From Clostridiaceae bacterium (lineage in GTDB: Bacteria; Bacillota; Clostridia; Lachnospirales; Lachnospiraceae), in the NCBI GenBank assembly GCA_902362865.1, contig CABIYE010000011.1:34890-98889 (forward strand): a stretch of DNA of 64,000 nucleotides, in the 5' to 3' direction. This document shows, piece by piece, positions 19,806-29,612 of the stretch; the first letter of the stretch is position 1, and each line of letters starts with the position of its first letter. The position numbers and the translations under genes were made by a program. The notes beneath the pieces are model-generated. The model was not told the DNA's origin. It worked only from the letters and a program-made list of their open reading frames with translations, and made no database searches.

Positions 19806-20426
19806 CTATCTTAATACAGATTTTTTCTTCAGTCCGCACAAAGCAACTACCGCAACGATTCCCATCAACGCAATCGCCGTTGATGAAGAAGCGCTTGTCT
19901 TCGGAGAAACAGTAGTCGTAGATAAAGTTGTCTTATCTACTACAAATGCCAGCAAAGATGCGCTGTTAATTGTAAATGTAACCGTTCCGTTTCCTACCGT
20001 CACTGCTAACTTCTCCCAGGCACTTCCGTTCCAGCAAAGTACATACACCTTGCTTCCCTCTGTAACGCCGGGCATATTAACCGTCATCGTTACCGGGAAC
20101 TCAACATCGCCCTCTGCCTTTGTATATTTGACATCCGTAACAATCATATTCGCATTCCAATCTGAACCCATAGCATTTTTCAGGCCGTCTTCTGTCCTGA
20201 TCTCAGCCGCCGGTGCCTGATATTCTTCCGGTATTGAAGAATCATCCGTATCTACCAGAGAAATCTTACTGGTAACATCCTGTCCGTTTGCATCCAGGGC
20301 ACGCGCAACACCGCGTACACGGAATACAGTGCTTCCGCTCGGGCTGTCTGCCGCGCATACGGACATTCCCAAACACATCACAACCGCCATTGTCAGCGCC
20401 ATTATTCTTGTTAATTTTGCTTTCAT
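19806..20426 (-). CDS. Secreted protein with SPKTS sorting signal
   Basis: This 206-residue protein of unknown role has an export signal (MKAKLTRIMALTMAVVMCLG, likely cleaved after CAA near residue 26). Its extracellular middle part is rich in beta-type sequence. The C-terminus has SPKTS (174-178), a hydrophobic helix and KKKSVLR. That layout matches sortase substrates with the (S/P)PxTG-like motif, although the last motif residue is Ser instead of Gly. A class B sortase is encoded two genes upstream. The start follows GGGAGGAAATAAAA. Confidence 0.75.
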   Translation of the reverse strand: MKAKLTRIMALTMAVVMCLGMSVCAADSPSGSTVFRVRGVARALDANGQDVTSKISLVDTDDSSIPEEYQAPAAEIRTEDGLKNAMGSDWNANMIVTDVKYTKAEGDVEFPVTMTVNMPGVTEGSKVYVLCWNGSAWEKLAVTVGNGTVTFTINSASLLAFVVDKTTLSTTTVSPKTSASSSTAIALMGIVAVVALCGLKKKSVLR

Positions 20427-20496
20427 TTTTATTTCCTCCCTACACATCATCATCACAAAATCATTTTTTGCTGTACTACTTTATAATATAACACTT

Positions 20497-21459
20497 TTAT
20501 ACTTCTTTGTAAAAGTATTTTACAAGAATTGTTTTCATTTCTTCCGCATTAACAACAAATTGCGCATACCCGTCCTTTTCTGTCACCTCTCCCGGAAGCT
20601 CCAGCATGTCCTCTGCATATTTATATTCCGCAAGATCTGCCAATTCATCCGCTGTCATGTTCGTAGTTACATAAGGTTCTATCTCCTGATACATAGATAC
20701 ATATTCCTCTTTTTCCAGAGAAAGATTCCTCATTTTCTGTATCAGCGCTCCCATAAATTGAGACTGTCGTTCCATTCGCTGATTATTGCTGTCCAGGCTC
20801 TGCACGTCTCTGCTCCGCACATATTTTTCCGCCATCCCACCATCCAGCGTAACTTCGGCGCCCGCATAAAACGCCGGGTCAATCTCCGTATAATCCTCCG
20901 GAACCGTAAGCGTCACGCCGCCGATAACATCCGTCGCAGCCGCAATCCCATCCAGCGACAACGCTATATAGGAATCCACTTCTATTCCTCCCAGCAGCTC
21001 GCTCACACGCTCACCCGTCAGACGGCAGCTCCGGTTCTTTCCGTCACCAAACGCATACTGGAGCGCGATCTGCCCTTCTGTCGTCATCAGCAGCTCATTA
21101 TTGGTATCGTAAATATCCAAATCTACTACCGTATCCCTGGAAATCTGTATGATCTTCCCTTCTTTGGTTTCACGGTTCATTACCAACAGATTCAGGCTAT
21201 CTGTCTGTCCCGCATCACCAGGCTGATTTCCAACCTCTGCCTGCGCTTCCTTATCTACACCCATAAAAAGCACCGTATAGATATCCGGATTCCTCTTATA
21301 CTTCTTGCCATTATACGTAAGATATTCTTCCTGATAATCCTTTTCTTCCGCCGGCTCCTTCTGACTTTCTTTTCCCTGATAGACCGTGTAGCCGACACCA
21401 CACAACAACGCCAGGCAAACCAGCCCCAATAAAACCAGAAGTATATTTTTACTTTTCAT
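20497..21459 (-). CDS. LytR-CpsA-Psr family ligase
   Basis: LCP proteins transfer polymers such as capsule or teichoic acid from lipid carriers to peptidoglycan outside the membrane. The 320-residue protein has one N-terminal transmembrane helix (about residues 5-27) and an LCP domain with LFMGVDKE, the arginine in QISRDTVVD and the late RSRDVQSLDSNNQRMERQSQF segment, all typical catalytic or lipid-phosphate-binding regions. It overlaps the sortase gene by 11 bases. It is a good candidate for attaching the capsule encoded at 42.8-63.9 kb. Confidence 0.9.
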   Translation of the reverse strand: MKSKNILLVLLGLVCLALLCGVGYTVYQGKESQKEPAEEKDYQEEYLTYNGKKYKRNPDIYTVLFMGVDKEAQAEVGNQPGDAGQTDSLNLLVMNRETKEGKIIQISRDTVVDLDIYDTNNELLMTTEGQIALQYAFGDGKNRSCRLTGERVSELLGGIEVDSYIALSLDGIAAATDVIGGVTLTVPEDYTEIDPAFYAGAEVTLDGGMAEKYVRSRDVQSLDSNNQRMERQSQFMGALIQKMRNLSLEKEEYVSMYQEIEPYVTTNMTADELADLAEYKYAEDMLELPGEVTEKDGYAQFVVNAEEMKTILVKYFYKEV

Positions 21460-22213
21460 CCACTAACACTGCCCCTAACAAAAATCTGTGATGCGGTTCC
21501 GACTCCAGGCAGGTACTCAGTGTAATAATCCGATCCTCTGGCGTAACCTCCACACCTTCCGCAAATTGATTCCGCACATCCTCAGATGCATATAGGGAAT
21601 CCAGAAATGCCTGCCGTCCTGATTCCGCCGAGAAATCAAAGGAAACCGGAATCAGTCTATCATCATATACCACCGCTGCAAACACTTTATAGCTCCGTAT
21701 ATGGTCTCTTGTATAAACCGTTATATTCTGATGGCTCTTTAGGTAATCCATATCCATATAATTGTGGACATCGTGAAACATCGTCTCATTGCCATTTCCC
21801 ATTCTATGTCCATAAATCACTGTATTATAATCCGTAAAATCAGCCGCATTATACGTCTGTATAAAAATAGCCCCCGCCGGAGAATAATTTCCTTCCCAGG
21901 AATGCTCCAGATAGAATTCTTCATCCGTTCTGCTTTGGACGATTGGATAATCAATATGTGTATCTTCTATTCTTATCCATGCACACACTTCCGGATTCTG
22001 CGCCTGGAGCGAAGCAAAATCAATAGGAATTTCCACAGGCTCCGCCGCTTCCGGTGTCTCCTCATTACTTTCTATCTTATACTCTTCATACTCTTCTGCT
22101 GTCCCCATATTTTCCCGGGGCATCCAGATATAATACCAAATAAGATATGCACCGCAGAGCACAGCAATCAGCGAAAAAACACCCATCAATATCTTGCGTA
22201 TTCTATCACCCAA
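21449..22213 (-). CDS. srtB: Class B sortase
   Basis: This membrane-anchored transpeptidase joins surface proteins to the cell wall. The 254-residue protein has an N-terminal transmembrane helix (about 9-29) and the catalytic triad His136 in VIYGHRM, Cys235 in TLSTC and Arg243 in HHRFLLGAVL. The insertion before the Cys and the overall length fit class B. It starts one base after cpsC ends. The likely substrate is the SPKTS protein at 19806-20426. Confidence 0.92.
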   Translation of the reverse strand: MGDRIRKILMGVFSLIAVLCGAYLIWYYIWMPRENMGTAEEYEEYKIESNEETPEAAEPVEIPIDFASLQAQNPEVCAWIRIEDTHIDYPIVQSRTDEEFYLEHSWEGNYSPAGAIFIQTYNAADFTDYNTVIYGHRMGNGNETMFHDVHNYMDMDYLKSHQNITVYTRDHIRSYKVFAAVVYDDRLIPVSFDFSAESGRQAFLDSLYASEDVRNQFAEGVEVTPEDRIITLSTCLESEPHHRFLLGAVLVDEK

Positions 22214-22915
22214 CTATTTACGCCTCTTTTCCAGCGGCATCGCTGCAAGTGTATGTAAACCGAGATATTTTCGCACATCTTCTTCCGTCTGGATCGTGTC
22301 ATTCATCAGATACTGAACCAGAATAAGCAGACACGCCAGCGCTGCGCCTGCCAGACCGCCCATCAGCACATTCTTCTGAAAATTCGGGCTTGCAGGACTT
22401 GTGGGTTCTACCGCTCTCTCTGCAATATTAGGCTTATCCGTATTCATAATATCCGCAACCTGCTCCGTCATAACCTCAGCGTAGGCATTAGAAAGCTTTG
22501 CTGCCGTCGCAGGATCCGGATCGGTTACTGTAAGCTTCAGCATATGTGTCTCTGAAGGATTTTCCACGTTCATACGGGATACCAGCTCCGAGTAGGTCAA
22601 ATCCATCCCCGATGTTTCAATTACTTCGTTCACCACAGTTCGGCTCTTAGCAAGCATCTGAAAATCCGCCGTCAGCTGTGTGCCAAGCTGTAAATCAGTC
22701 ACAGACGTGATACTGGTCGTCTTGGACAAAACATAAATCGTAGATGTAGCAGAATACTGGGGCGTTATCAAAAGCTTGGTATAAAGCCCCGACACCAGCA
22801 CTCCAAGAACCAGACATCCGATAATCAGCCACCATTTACGCAGAAATAAATGAAACACTTCTATCAGATCTATCTGTGTTTCTTCTATTTTTCTCGTTCG
22901 TTCACTTTCATTCAT
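22214..22915 (-). CDS. cpsC: Capsule chain-length/kinase adaptor, CpsC/Wzz type
   Basis: This 233-residue protein of the Wzz family has transmembrane helices at about 28-50 and near residue 190. The extracellular domain between them (SATSTIYVLSKTTS) and the proline-rich segment before the second helix (VEPTSPASPNF) are typical. Family members activate the CpsD kinase. It is the first gene of a unit with its own promoter. Confidence 0.92.
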   Translation of the reverse strand: MNESERTRKIEETQIDLIEVFHLFLRKWWLIIGCLVLGVLVSGLYTKLLITPQYSATSTIYVLSKTTSITSVTDLQLGTQLTADFQMLAKSRTVVNEVIETSGMDLTYSELVSRMNVENPSETHMLKLTVTDPDPATAAKLSNAYAEVMTEQVADIMNTDKPNIAERAVEPTSPASPNFQKNVLMGGLAGAALACLLILVQYLMNDTIQTEEDVRKYLGLHTLAAMPLEKRRK

Positions 22916-22962
22916 ATACTCTTCTCCTGTATAACTATCTTTTCATACATCTAACATCGTCC

Positions 22963-22991
22963 ATTCTAGCATGAAAAAAAACCCTTATCAA
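22963..22991 (-). promoter_or_regulatory. Promoter of the cpsC operon
   Basis: TTGATA (22986-22991), a 17-base spacer and TAGAAT (22963-22968) on the minus strand. The spacer holds a run of eight T residues, so slippage would change the box spacing. Confidence 0.65.
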
Positions 22992-23058
22992 CCACAAAAA
23001 GATTTTTTCCATTAATTGTACAATTTCCGCCTGAAAGCGGTCTGTTTTTGTATAAAAT

Positions 23059-24384
23059 TTACTCATGTCCGACACTGTGCCTTTTTAGTGAGAGACACAG
23101 TTTCTCAATCATCGCTTCCTGGTATGCCGCTTTCCTTTCTCTGCCGATTGCTTCTTTCATTTCCTGAAGCTCACTGATGCGGACACGTTCCAGCTTCTTC
23201 ACCCTTCCAGCATCCAGCCTTACTTCTGACAGATGTTTCTCATACCACGGCACGCAATAATTCCATAATTGCAGGCGTTCCTGATACCGTTCCTTCAGCC
23301 GCTGTGCAATCAAAAGCCCCTCCGGGTCAAAATCCCCGGCGTACCAAAACACCGTCTCCTCCGGGAATTTATCCATCAGGGCGAGAACCGCCAGCCTGAG
23401 CTGACCATTCCCACAAAGAAAAGTACCCTTAGGGAATTCACTAACCAGAACAGAAAACACCGTGGGATTTTCCACCACATAGACCATTCCGGCCTGCCCT
23501 TCTATCCTTTCAAGGTTCCCGATTGTCTGAAGCGTCAATTTCACCGGCTCCTGATTTTCCAAAAAGCCTTCCAATCCCATATGAACAGTCCCGTCCGCCC
23601 TGTACCCATGGATTCCATAGGCAAGCACGTCATTTGACACCCCGTCTTTCAAAATCCCCGCTTCATAATAAACACTGTATTGATACTCTGCCCGGGAAAC
23701 TTCCTTTGGCCTGCTCTTCCCAAAACGCTCTTTCAAATAAGCAGACAAAAGTTTCCCGCCCACACGGCCGTCATCAAAATAATGAGGATTGCCTGTAACC
23801 TTCGAGGCAAATACTGCCAGAAATTCCGGCTTCTTCCTCTCTGACTTCTCGGGCAGGCATGTATCTGCCTTCATCACATATCCCAGGACATCTGAAAGCT
23901 TCTCCGGGCTTTCCCGATACAGCTGCATAATCAGCAGATAGCCCTCCTTCCGCTCTCTCAACACGCTCTCCAGCCAATCCTTCCCCTCTCCCTCCGGGTA
24001 CCCGGAAAGCAGTTTGCCAAAGAAATCCTTCCTTTTTTCGCTTTGCTTCTGCCGTTCTTCTTTCTTTACTGTCAGCGGCTCTCCAAAATATGCTTCCAGA
24101 ATTTCTTCCCATGTTATCTCTGAAAACCTGCTGTCCTGCAGGCATTTTTCCATAGCTCCCGCAGAAATGGTGATACTCTTATTTTCAGCATAATCTTTCT
24201 GGAAAAAACCGCTCAGCTGATTCCTTTCCTCCCTGTCAAGGCCGGCAAGCACAATCGTGCCTCCCATATGCCCCAGGCTTCCGTATTTATCCCGCACCTT
24301 TCGAAACAACTTTTCATAAACAGGGCGGGCTTTAAAATATGCCACGCACTCTTCCAACACAGCGCTTTCATTCCTTTTATCCAT
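23059..24384 (-). CDS. jetD: Wadjet type II subunit JetD (DUF2399, Toprim)
   Basis: JetD is the nuclease subunit of the plasmid-restricting Wadjet system. The 441-residue protein matches the TIGR02679/DUF2399 type. The C-terminal Toprim-like part shows the acidic residue in VENP (Glu305) and the DFDPEG motif (351-356), both needed for cleavage in this fold. The start overlaps the end of jetC by eight bases, indicating coupling. It is the last gene of the four-gene operon. No inactivating change is visible. Confidence 0.92.
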   Translation of the reverse strand: MDKRNESAVLEECVAYFKARPVYEKLFRKVRDKYGSLGHMGGTIVLAGLDREERNQLSGFFQKDYAENKSITISAGAMEKCLQDSRFSEITWEEILEAYFGEPLTVKKEERQKQSEKRKDFFGKLLSGYPEGEGKDWLESVLRERKEGYLLIMQLYRESPEKLSDVLGYVMKADTCLPEKSERKKPEFLAVFASKVTGNPHYFDDGRVGGKLLSAYLKERFGKSRPKEVSRAEYQYSVYYEAGILKDGVSNDVLAYGIHGYRADGTVHMGLEGFLENQEPVKLTLQTIGNLERIEGQAGMVYVVENPTVFSVLVSEFPKGTFLCGNGQLRLAVLALMDKFPEETVFWYAGDFDPEGLLIAQRLKERYQERLQLWNYCVPWYEKHLSEVRLDAGRVKKLERVRISELQEMKEAIGRERKAAYQEAMIEKLCLSLKRHSVGHE

Positions 24385-27300
24385 GCTGCAAATCCTTCTC
24401 CGTTACCATGCTTTTTATTTTCCCATTCCATACATAACGGATGACCGTAACATACTTTATGTTCTCCGGGCGCAGCAATTGATGGATTGCCAATCCCGGC
24501 ACCGTATCATAATCTCCCCACAAGATCTGGGAATTAATCATGAAGTTAAAGTCAAATTCTACCATTAGCCGGAACATATCCCGGATATTCATCTCGTCTA
24601 CCCCTGCAAACGCTTCATCCAGTGAAATCAAGCGGGGCGCGTCTTTTCTGGCCCCCGCATATTTCGCTACAACTGCCGAAAAAAGCGGCACATACATAGC
24701 CATCGCCTTCTCACCGCCGCTGAAGGTAAAAAATACCCGGTCTGTCAATTCTTTCTTCTTCTCTCCGGTTTTCTGGCATTCCAACTGGAATTCAAACCAC
24801 TGGCGGTAATCCAGCACTTCCCGCATCACTGCATGGAACGACTGCACATTGCCCGAATCATTCGACGCTTTCCGCGCTTCCTCTATCTTAGAGCGGAAAT
24901 GTCTCGAAAGCTGCTCTGCTTCTTCCAGACGCATGATTTCCGTATCTTTCTGTAACAGTTCCACCAGTTCCCTGGTGTCCAGCTGCTCCTCCTTGTCTGC
25001 GCGCTTGTTCTTCCAACGAAGGCTTAAGGTAAGCCCGCTGGAAGTCTTCATGGACTCCATGAGGGTATTCATCTTTTCCACCCAGCGCTTGCTCGCCTGG
25101 ATTTTCCCCCTGATTTTTTTACTGATTGTATTCGCCAGAATATCTTCAAACAGCTCTCTATCCTTATCACTCAGCAATCTTTGCTGAATCTGCGCATCTT
25201 CACGCATCCCGGCAATCAATTCTTTAAACTTCACAGGCACGCCCCGGTATTTGGCGCCAATGTCAATCCGCCGCATCCCTGTATCAAAAACGCCTGTCTC
25301 ACTGTCCAGCTCTTCAAATAACGTATGCAGTGTAATCTGGTATTCCAGCAGATATCCGCGGTTCTGATGATACGCTCCCTGGAGATTCTCTAATATCTCG
25401 CTCTGCTTCTTACTTCCGAACCTTCCGGCAAGCATACTGCACAGCTTCTTCGCCAGGATCTCCGCGTCATCCTCCCCGAATCGACTCTCCACATAGCCCA
25501 GCCGGTATTCCAGCTCAAAGGCACGCTCCAACCGCTCTTTCGTCTCTCTTGCCTTCCCGGCAGCAATCTCCGTCTCTGTCCGCTTCTCCAGAAGCTGCCC
25601 CTCCATAGACTTAAGCTCCGACTTACGCGTAACAGAAGCCTCAATCTCTGAAGGAAGCTTTTCCAGCCGCCCCACACAATACTCCAGCCGTTCCCGGATT
25701 TTTTCATAATCTGTCAGCGCAAGCTGGGCAAGAACGGATGCCAGGCTCTTTTCGGCCTCTCTTTCCTTCTGCGCCGTCCGATTGAAATCATAACGGATAT
25801 CGTCCAGATCTTTATCAATTTCTTCCAGATAATTCTCCTGCACCCTGGAAAATGCAATCCCATTGGTATACTTGCCGTAAGTAATCTGAAGCCCTGTCAG
25901 CTCTTCTCTATAAGCAGCCAGCGATTCCATGGCTTTCCGGAACACATCCAGCCTCGGCGTAAGGTAACATTTCCGGCATGCCTCCTGCACCTTCAGCCGC
26001 ACTTCATCCAACGCCCGGCGCTCCGTCTCAACAAGTTCCTTCTGCCTTTTAACCTTGCGTTCTATATCCTCCAGCACAGACTGTTTTCTTTCCAGCTCTT
26101 TTGCCGCCGTCTTAAGATCCTGCTCTTTAGGAAATGCTTTCCACTCTGCCTCCAGGGCTTCCTTCCGCCTCCGGATTCCTGCCAGCTCTTCTTCTGCCTG
26201 CCGTATTTCCGCCTCCAGCTTCCGGCACATTTCTTCCAATTCCTGTATTTTCTGCTGCTGATACCTCTCTCTTGCCAAAGTGCCAATAAAACAAGGCTGA
26301 TAGGTGCCGGTGACGGTTCCTTCCACAATTCCCATACCATAATTTCCATTTTCATCAACCCAGGAACCTTCCGCACGCTCTTCTCCTTCACCGTTTTTCC
26401 ATCCAATGGCTGTAAGAATCCTGGAAACCTGCTGATAAAGAAAGATATCGCCCTCTTCATTATCCACGTCCAGACAATCCATGATATTGTTCCGCACATG
26501 GGAGACATCGCCGAAAATGTAACGGTCACATACGCCATCCCCCATAGACAGCGCCTGTTCCCTGTATTCTTCCGGAATAATCAGCGCATCCAGAATTCCC
26601 ATGTGAAGAAGCGCTTCTTCCAGATTGGCTTTCTGCGCTTCCGTCAGCCTCTTATCAAAATCAATCACCTTATAAAACTGCAGATAAGGGACTCCTTTTT
26701 CCTGCAGACGCCTGCGGTTTTCTTCCACCGCCTCACTTCTTTCCGGTTCCGGCTCTTTCTGGTTCTTCCATTGCTCCAGCTCTGCCAACGCCTCGCTGTA
26801 CTCCGCCTTCTTCCCGTTCAGTTCCTGTCCGGCTTCCATAAGCGCCGCAGAAATCTCCTGGGTTTTCTCTTCAAATTCTCCATTCGCCAGCTCCCGCACC
26901 GACCAATAGTCCGTCTCCGTATCATACTGTTCAATTGCCCTTGCCATTTTCTGCAGGGTTCCCGCCGACAAATGCAGCTCTTTATTTCCCTTTTCCCACC
27001 GGTAAATATTCTCAATCGTCTCCTGCTTCGTCTCATGCAGAAGATTTTCATACTGTAAGACCTCCCGCTGCGCACGGTTCTTCTCTTCCTGATAGCCATC
27101 CAGTTCCTGCAAAAACCTGCTGTATCTCTCCTGGCAGGCTTTTTCCTCCTCCAGCGCCATTTTGCCAGATTCTACCCTCTGCATATAGGTACGCAAAAGC
27201 TCTATATGAGAAGCAAAAGAATAGGCGCCGCCCTTCGCGTCCGTCAGTTCTTTCCGCATGAAGGAAAAATCATCAAATGGGATCTCACCCAGTTCTTCTT

Positions 27301-28480
27301 CCATAACTTTCAAGCTTTCTTCAATGGATTGCCAGAGCAGCTCATTTTCCCGGGACTGTCCTTTAAGCTTCTGCTCTGTTTCCAGGAATCTCTCCCTTTT
27401 TTCTTCCTCCTGCCGCTTCTTTTCCTTTAAGGCTTCCTTCGTCCCTTCCAGCTCTCTGCGGATCTCCAGCTCCCTTTCCTTCAGCCTCGCCGCATCGCTG
27501 TCCGCAAGGGACTCTCTCTCCTGCAGGCAAATCTTCTGCTCCTGCTTCAGTTCTGTATAGCGCTGTTCTTCCTGCTCCTTCTGCTCCCTGCACCGTGCCA
27601 TCTCCTGTTCCAGCGATTCCGCTTTTTTCTGAAGCCCCCGGTAATCTTCCGCCGCTTTTACAAATAGCAGCGATTTATCATACAAGGTAATCTCATTATA
27701 TTGATTGTATACCTTTTCAATCTGCTCTGCCGCATGGATACTATCATACAGCGTATCCAGATTCGTCTTCAGGCTGTCCATATTCTCAATCGCTTCCGAC
27801 ATCGGACGCAAATCATCCTCTGACAGAGTCTGCAGCGAACTGCTTAAGATTTCATTTATCACAGTAGGCTTAAAATCCTTAGAAAGCTTCGGCGTCCTGA
27901 GCTGAATCAACAGATCCAAAAGCTCTTTATATTCTTCCATGGTCTCAAACCCAAACAAAAGCCTGTTCACACACTGAGCATACTCTCCCTGCGAATCCAT
28001 CACCTGCCCGCCGTCGCCAATACGGTTGCGCAACTCCAACTTCGTACATGCAATCTTATTCTGGCCTTCCTTATAAAGGAAAAAATCCTTCCCCACTCTC
28101 CGCCCGTCCGTCAGGCAGAAATACCAGGATTCCAGCTTCTTGCTTTTCCTCGCCCTGATTCCAATCCCGAGCGTAAGAAATTCTTCGCTCTCCCTGCGTT
28201 TCAGCTCCATGTAAAGATAACCGGTGCGTTCCTGGCGCTCATCCCCTTCTTCCAACAGGTAATTCTCCATTTTTCTTGCCCTTGAGCCAAAAGGATCCAA
28301 GCGCTCCGGCCGCATATTTCCATCCAGAAGCAGTGGAATAAAACTCTGCATGGTAACGGACTTCCCGGAACCATTCGCCCCTCTCAGAAGCATCCTTCCA
28401 TCTAGAAAATAGAATTCCTCCTCGTCATAGTACCAGAAATCCAAAAGCCCCACTCTGTATATCTGCCATTTACTATTCAT
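24377..28480 (-). CDS. jetC: Wadjet type II SMC-like ATPase JetC (TIGR02680)
   Basis: JetC is the MukB-like ATPase that extrudes and senses small circular DNA. The 1367-residue protein has Walker A GANGSGKS (34-41), very long coiled coils between about residues 260 and 1080 with a central hinge-like part, the ABC signature FSGGEK (from 1253) and Walker B LISLDEAF (about 1284). The ATG at 28480 follows GGAGGACGAG and overlaps jetB by eight bases; the longer frame lies inside jetB and is rejected. The ATPase motifs are intact. Confidence 0.94.
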   Translation of the reverse strand: MNSKWQIYRVGLLDFWYYDEEEFYFLDGRMLLRGANGSGKSVTMQSFIPLLLDGNMRPERLDPFGSRARKMENYLLEEGDERQERTGYLYMELKRRESEEFLTLGIGIRARKSKKLESWYFCLTDGRRVGKDFFLYKEGQNKIACTKLELRNRIGDGGQVMDSQGEYAQCVNRLLFGFETMEEYKELLDLLIQLRTPKLSKDFKPTVINEILSSSLQTLSEDDLRPMSEAIENMDSLKTNLDTLYDSIHAAEQIEKVYNQYNEITLYDKSLLFVKAAEDYRGLQKKAESLEQEMARCREQKEQEEQRYTELKQEQKICLQERESLADSDAARLKERELEIRRELEGTKEALKEKKRQEEEKRERFLETEQKLKGQSRENELLWQSIEESLKVMEEELGEIPFDDFSFMRKELTDAKGGAYSFASHIELLRTYMQRVESGKMALEEEKACQERYSRFLQELDGYQEEKNRAQREVLQYENLLHETKQETIENIYRWEKGNKELHLSAGTLQKMARAIEQYDTETDYWSVRELANGEFEEKTQEISAALMEAGQELNGKKAEYSEALAELEQWKNQKEPEPERSEAVEENRRRLQEKGVPYLQFYKVIDFDKRLTEAQKANLEEALLHMGILDALIIPEEYREQALSMGDGVCDRYIFGDVSHVRNNIMDCLDVDNEEGDIFLYQQVSRILTAIGWKNGEGEERAEGSWVDENGNYGMGIVEGTVTGTYQPCFIGTLARERYQQQKIQELEEMCRKLEAEIRQAEEELAGIRRRKEALEAEWKAFPKEQDLKTAAKELERKQSVLEDIERKVKRQKELVETERRALDEVRLKVQEACRKCYLTPRLDVFRKAMESLAAYREELTGLQITYGKYTNGIAFSRVQENYLEEIDKDLDDIRYDFNRTAQKEREAEKSLASVLAQLALTDYEKIRERLEYCVGRLEKLPSEIEASVTRKSELKSMEGQLLEKRTETEIAAGKARETKERLERAFELEYRLGYVESRFGEDDAEILAKKLCSMLAGRFGSKKQSEILENLQGAYHQNRGYLLEYQITLHTLFEELDSETGVFDTGMRRIDIGAKYRGVPVKFKELIAGMREDAQIQQRLLSDKDRELFEDILANTISKKIRGKIQASKRWVEKMNTLMESMKTSSGLTLSLRWKNKRADKEEQLDTRELVELLQKDTEIMRLEEAEQLSRHFRSKIEEARKASNDSGNVQSFHAVMREVLDYRQWFEFQLECQKTGEKKKELTDRVFFTFSGGEKAMAMYVPLFSAVVAKYAGARKDAPRLISLDEAFAGVDEMNIRDMFRLMVEFDFNFMINSQILWGDYDTVPGLAIHQLLRPENIKYVTVIRYVWNGKIKSMVTEKDLQHG

Positions 28481-29612
28481 CTCGTCCTCCGTTTTCCAGA
28501 AAATCTTTTGGATACCGCCCGGCAATCTTCCCTGCAGCCGTGCTAATTCTGACATCCTGTCTGTCCTGCTCTATCAGCCCCAGTTCTGTCATATAGGCCT
28601 GCACCTCTCCACAGAATTCTCCGGTGGTCATATCTCTGTAAGTCTTAATAAATCCCTTCCCATACCGTTCCTTACAGCTTTCCAGAATCTCCCGGAACTT
28701 CTCCCGCGGCAGCCGGATTTCTTCCTGTACGCCGGGTTCTATCCTTCCATCCCGTATCCATTCTCCGATAATTCCATGGATTAACATGACAATATCTGAC
28801 AGCGTATTTTCTTCCGGAAAACATCTTCCCATCCTGCACTCATCTCCCAACACGAGAAATGCACTCGTTCTGTGCACATGAAGCTCACAATCCAGGTACT
28901 CTTCCAAATCTCCCTGAATCATATTGCGGTAATTACGCACATAGGCAAAATCCTCTTCCGTCTCCGCATTTTTATACATTCCCATCGTCATCAGAAGTCT
29001 CCGGTAAACCCGTTGCCTTCTTACAATCCCCCGGTCTTCATCCACATCAATCCACTCTTGCTTTTCAAAATCTTCCGGGCTGGAATACCCCATAATATCC
29101 TGGGTAAAATTCTTCATAAAATACCGGGATACCCCTGTATTTTCATAGAGAACCTCACTGGTATCATCCTTTGCAAAGCTCTCCTCACTCCCATCATTCA
29201 CATTCAGCATCCCGCAGCCCACGCAATACTTAATCACCTTAACCAGATGCCTGCGGTAACGGTACACCGTCCAGTCAATCTGCTCTTCCTGATATTGTCC
29301 CTGAACATACTCCGTAAGCTCCGACAGCACAAACTGCTCCTCCGCCTCCTTCTCTTCCAGGAACATCAATATCAGGCACAGAAAAACATACTCAATCTTC
29401 CGGTTGAATTCCAGAATCCCCATCCAATTCTCCGGCTTCGCCGGCATTTTCTCCACCTTTACCAGATACGAATTCACAATCACCTGATAGCCAAGCTTCT
29501 CCATCAGAAATCTCTTCACCGTCCCCAGCTCGTCCTTCATCTGGTAGTACAGCTCTCTGTCCCTGCTTTTTAAAATCCACCGCCTCTCAAGCAATATTTC
29601 TAATGTTCTCAT
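28473..29612 (-). CDS. jetB: Wadjet type II subunit JetB (DUF2398)
   Basis: This 379-residue protein is of the DUF2398/TIGR02678 type, the MukE-like partner of the JetC complex, expected to be a winged-helix dimer bridging JetA and JetC. N-terminal features include the RRWILKSRDRELYYQMKDEL helix. A mid segment (DWTVYRYRRHLVKVIKYCVGCGML) and a C-terminal winged-helix-like end (RISTAAGKIAGRYP) follow. It starts on an ATGA overlap with jetA. Confidence 0.88.
   Translation of the reverse strand: MRTLEILLERRWILKSRDRELYYQMKDELGTVKRFLMEKLGYQVIVNSYLVKVEKMPAKPENWMGILEFNRKIEYVFLCLILMFLEEKEAEEQFVLSELTEYVQGQYQEEQIDWTVYRYRRHLVKVIKYCVGCGMLNVNDGSEESFAKDDTSEVLYENTGVSRYFMKNFTQDIMGYSSPEDFEKQEWIDVDEDRGIVRRQRVYRRLLMTMGMYKNAETEEDFAYVRNYRNMIQGDLEEYLDCELHVHRTSAFLVLGDECRMGRCFPEENTLSDIVMLIHGIIGEWIRDGRIEPGVQEEIRLPREKFREILESCKERYGKGFIKTYRDMTTGEFCGEVQAYMTELGLIEQDRQDVRISTAAGKIAGRYPKDFLENGGRDE

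Noticed and set aside
20329-21432. 367-codon plus-strand frame
   Set aside because: Antisense to the LCP gene and the surface-protein start; very rich in His, Arg and Ile as expected for a shadow frame, and no start signals.
28480-28555. Longer N-terminus for JetC
   Set aside because: The extra 25 codons overlap jetB in another frame, and the ATG at 28480 has a proper GGAGG site and starts the domain.
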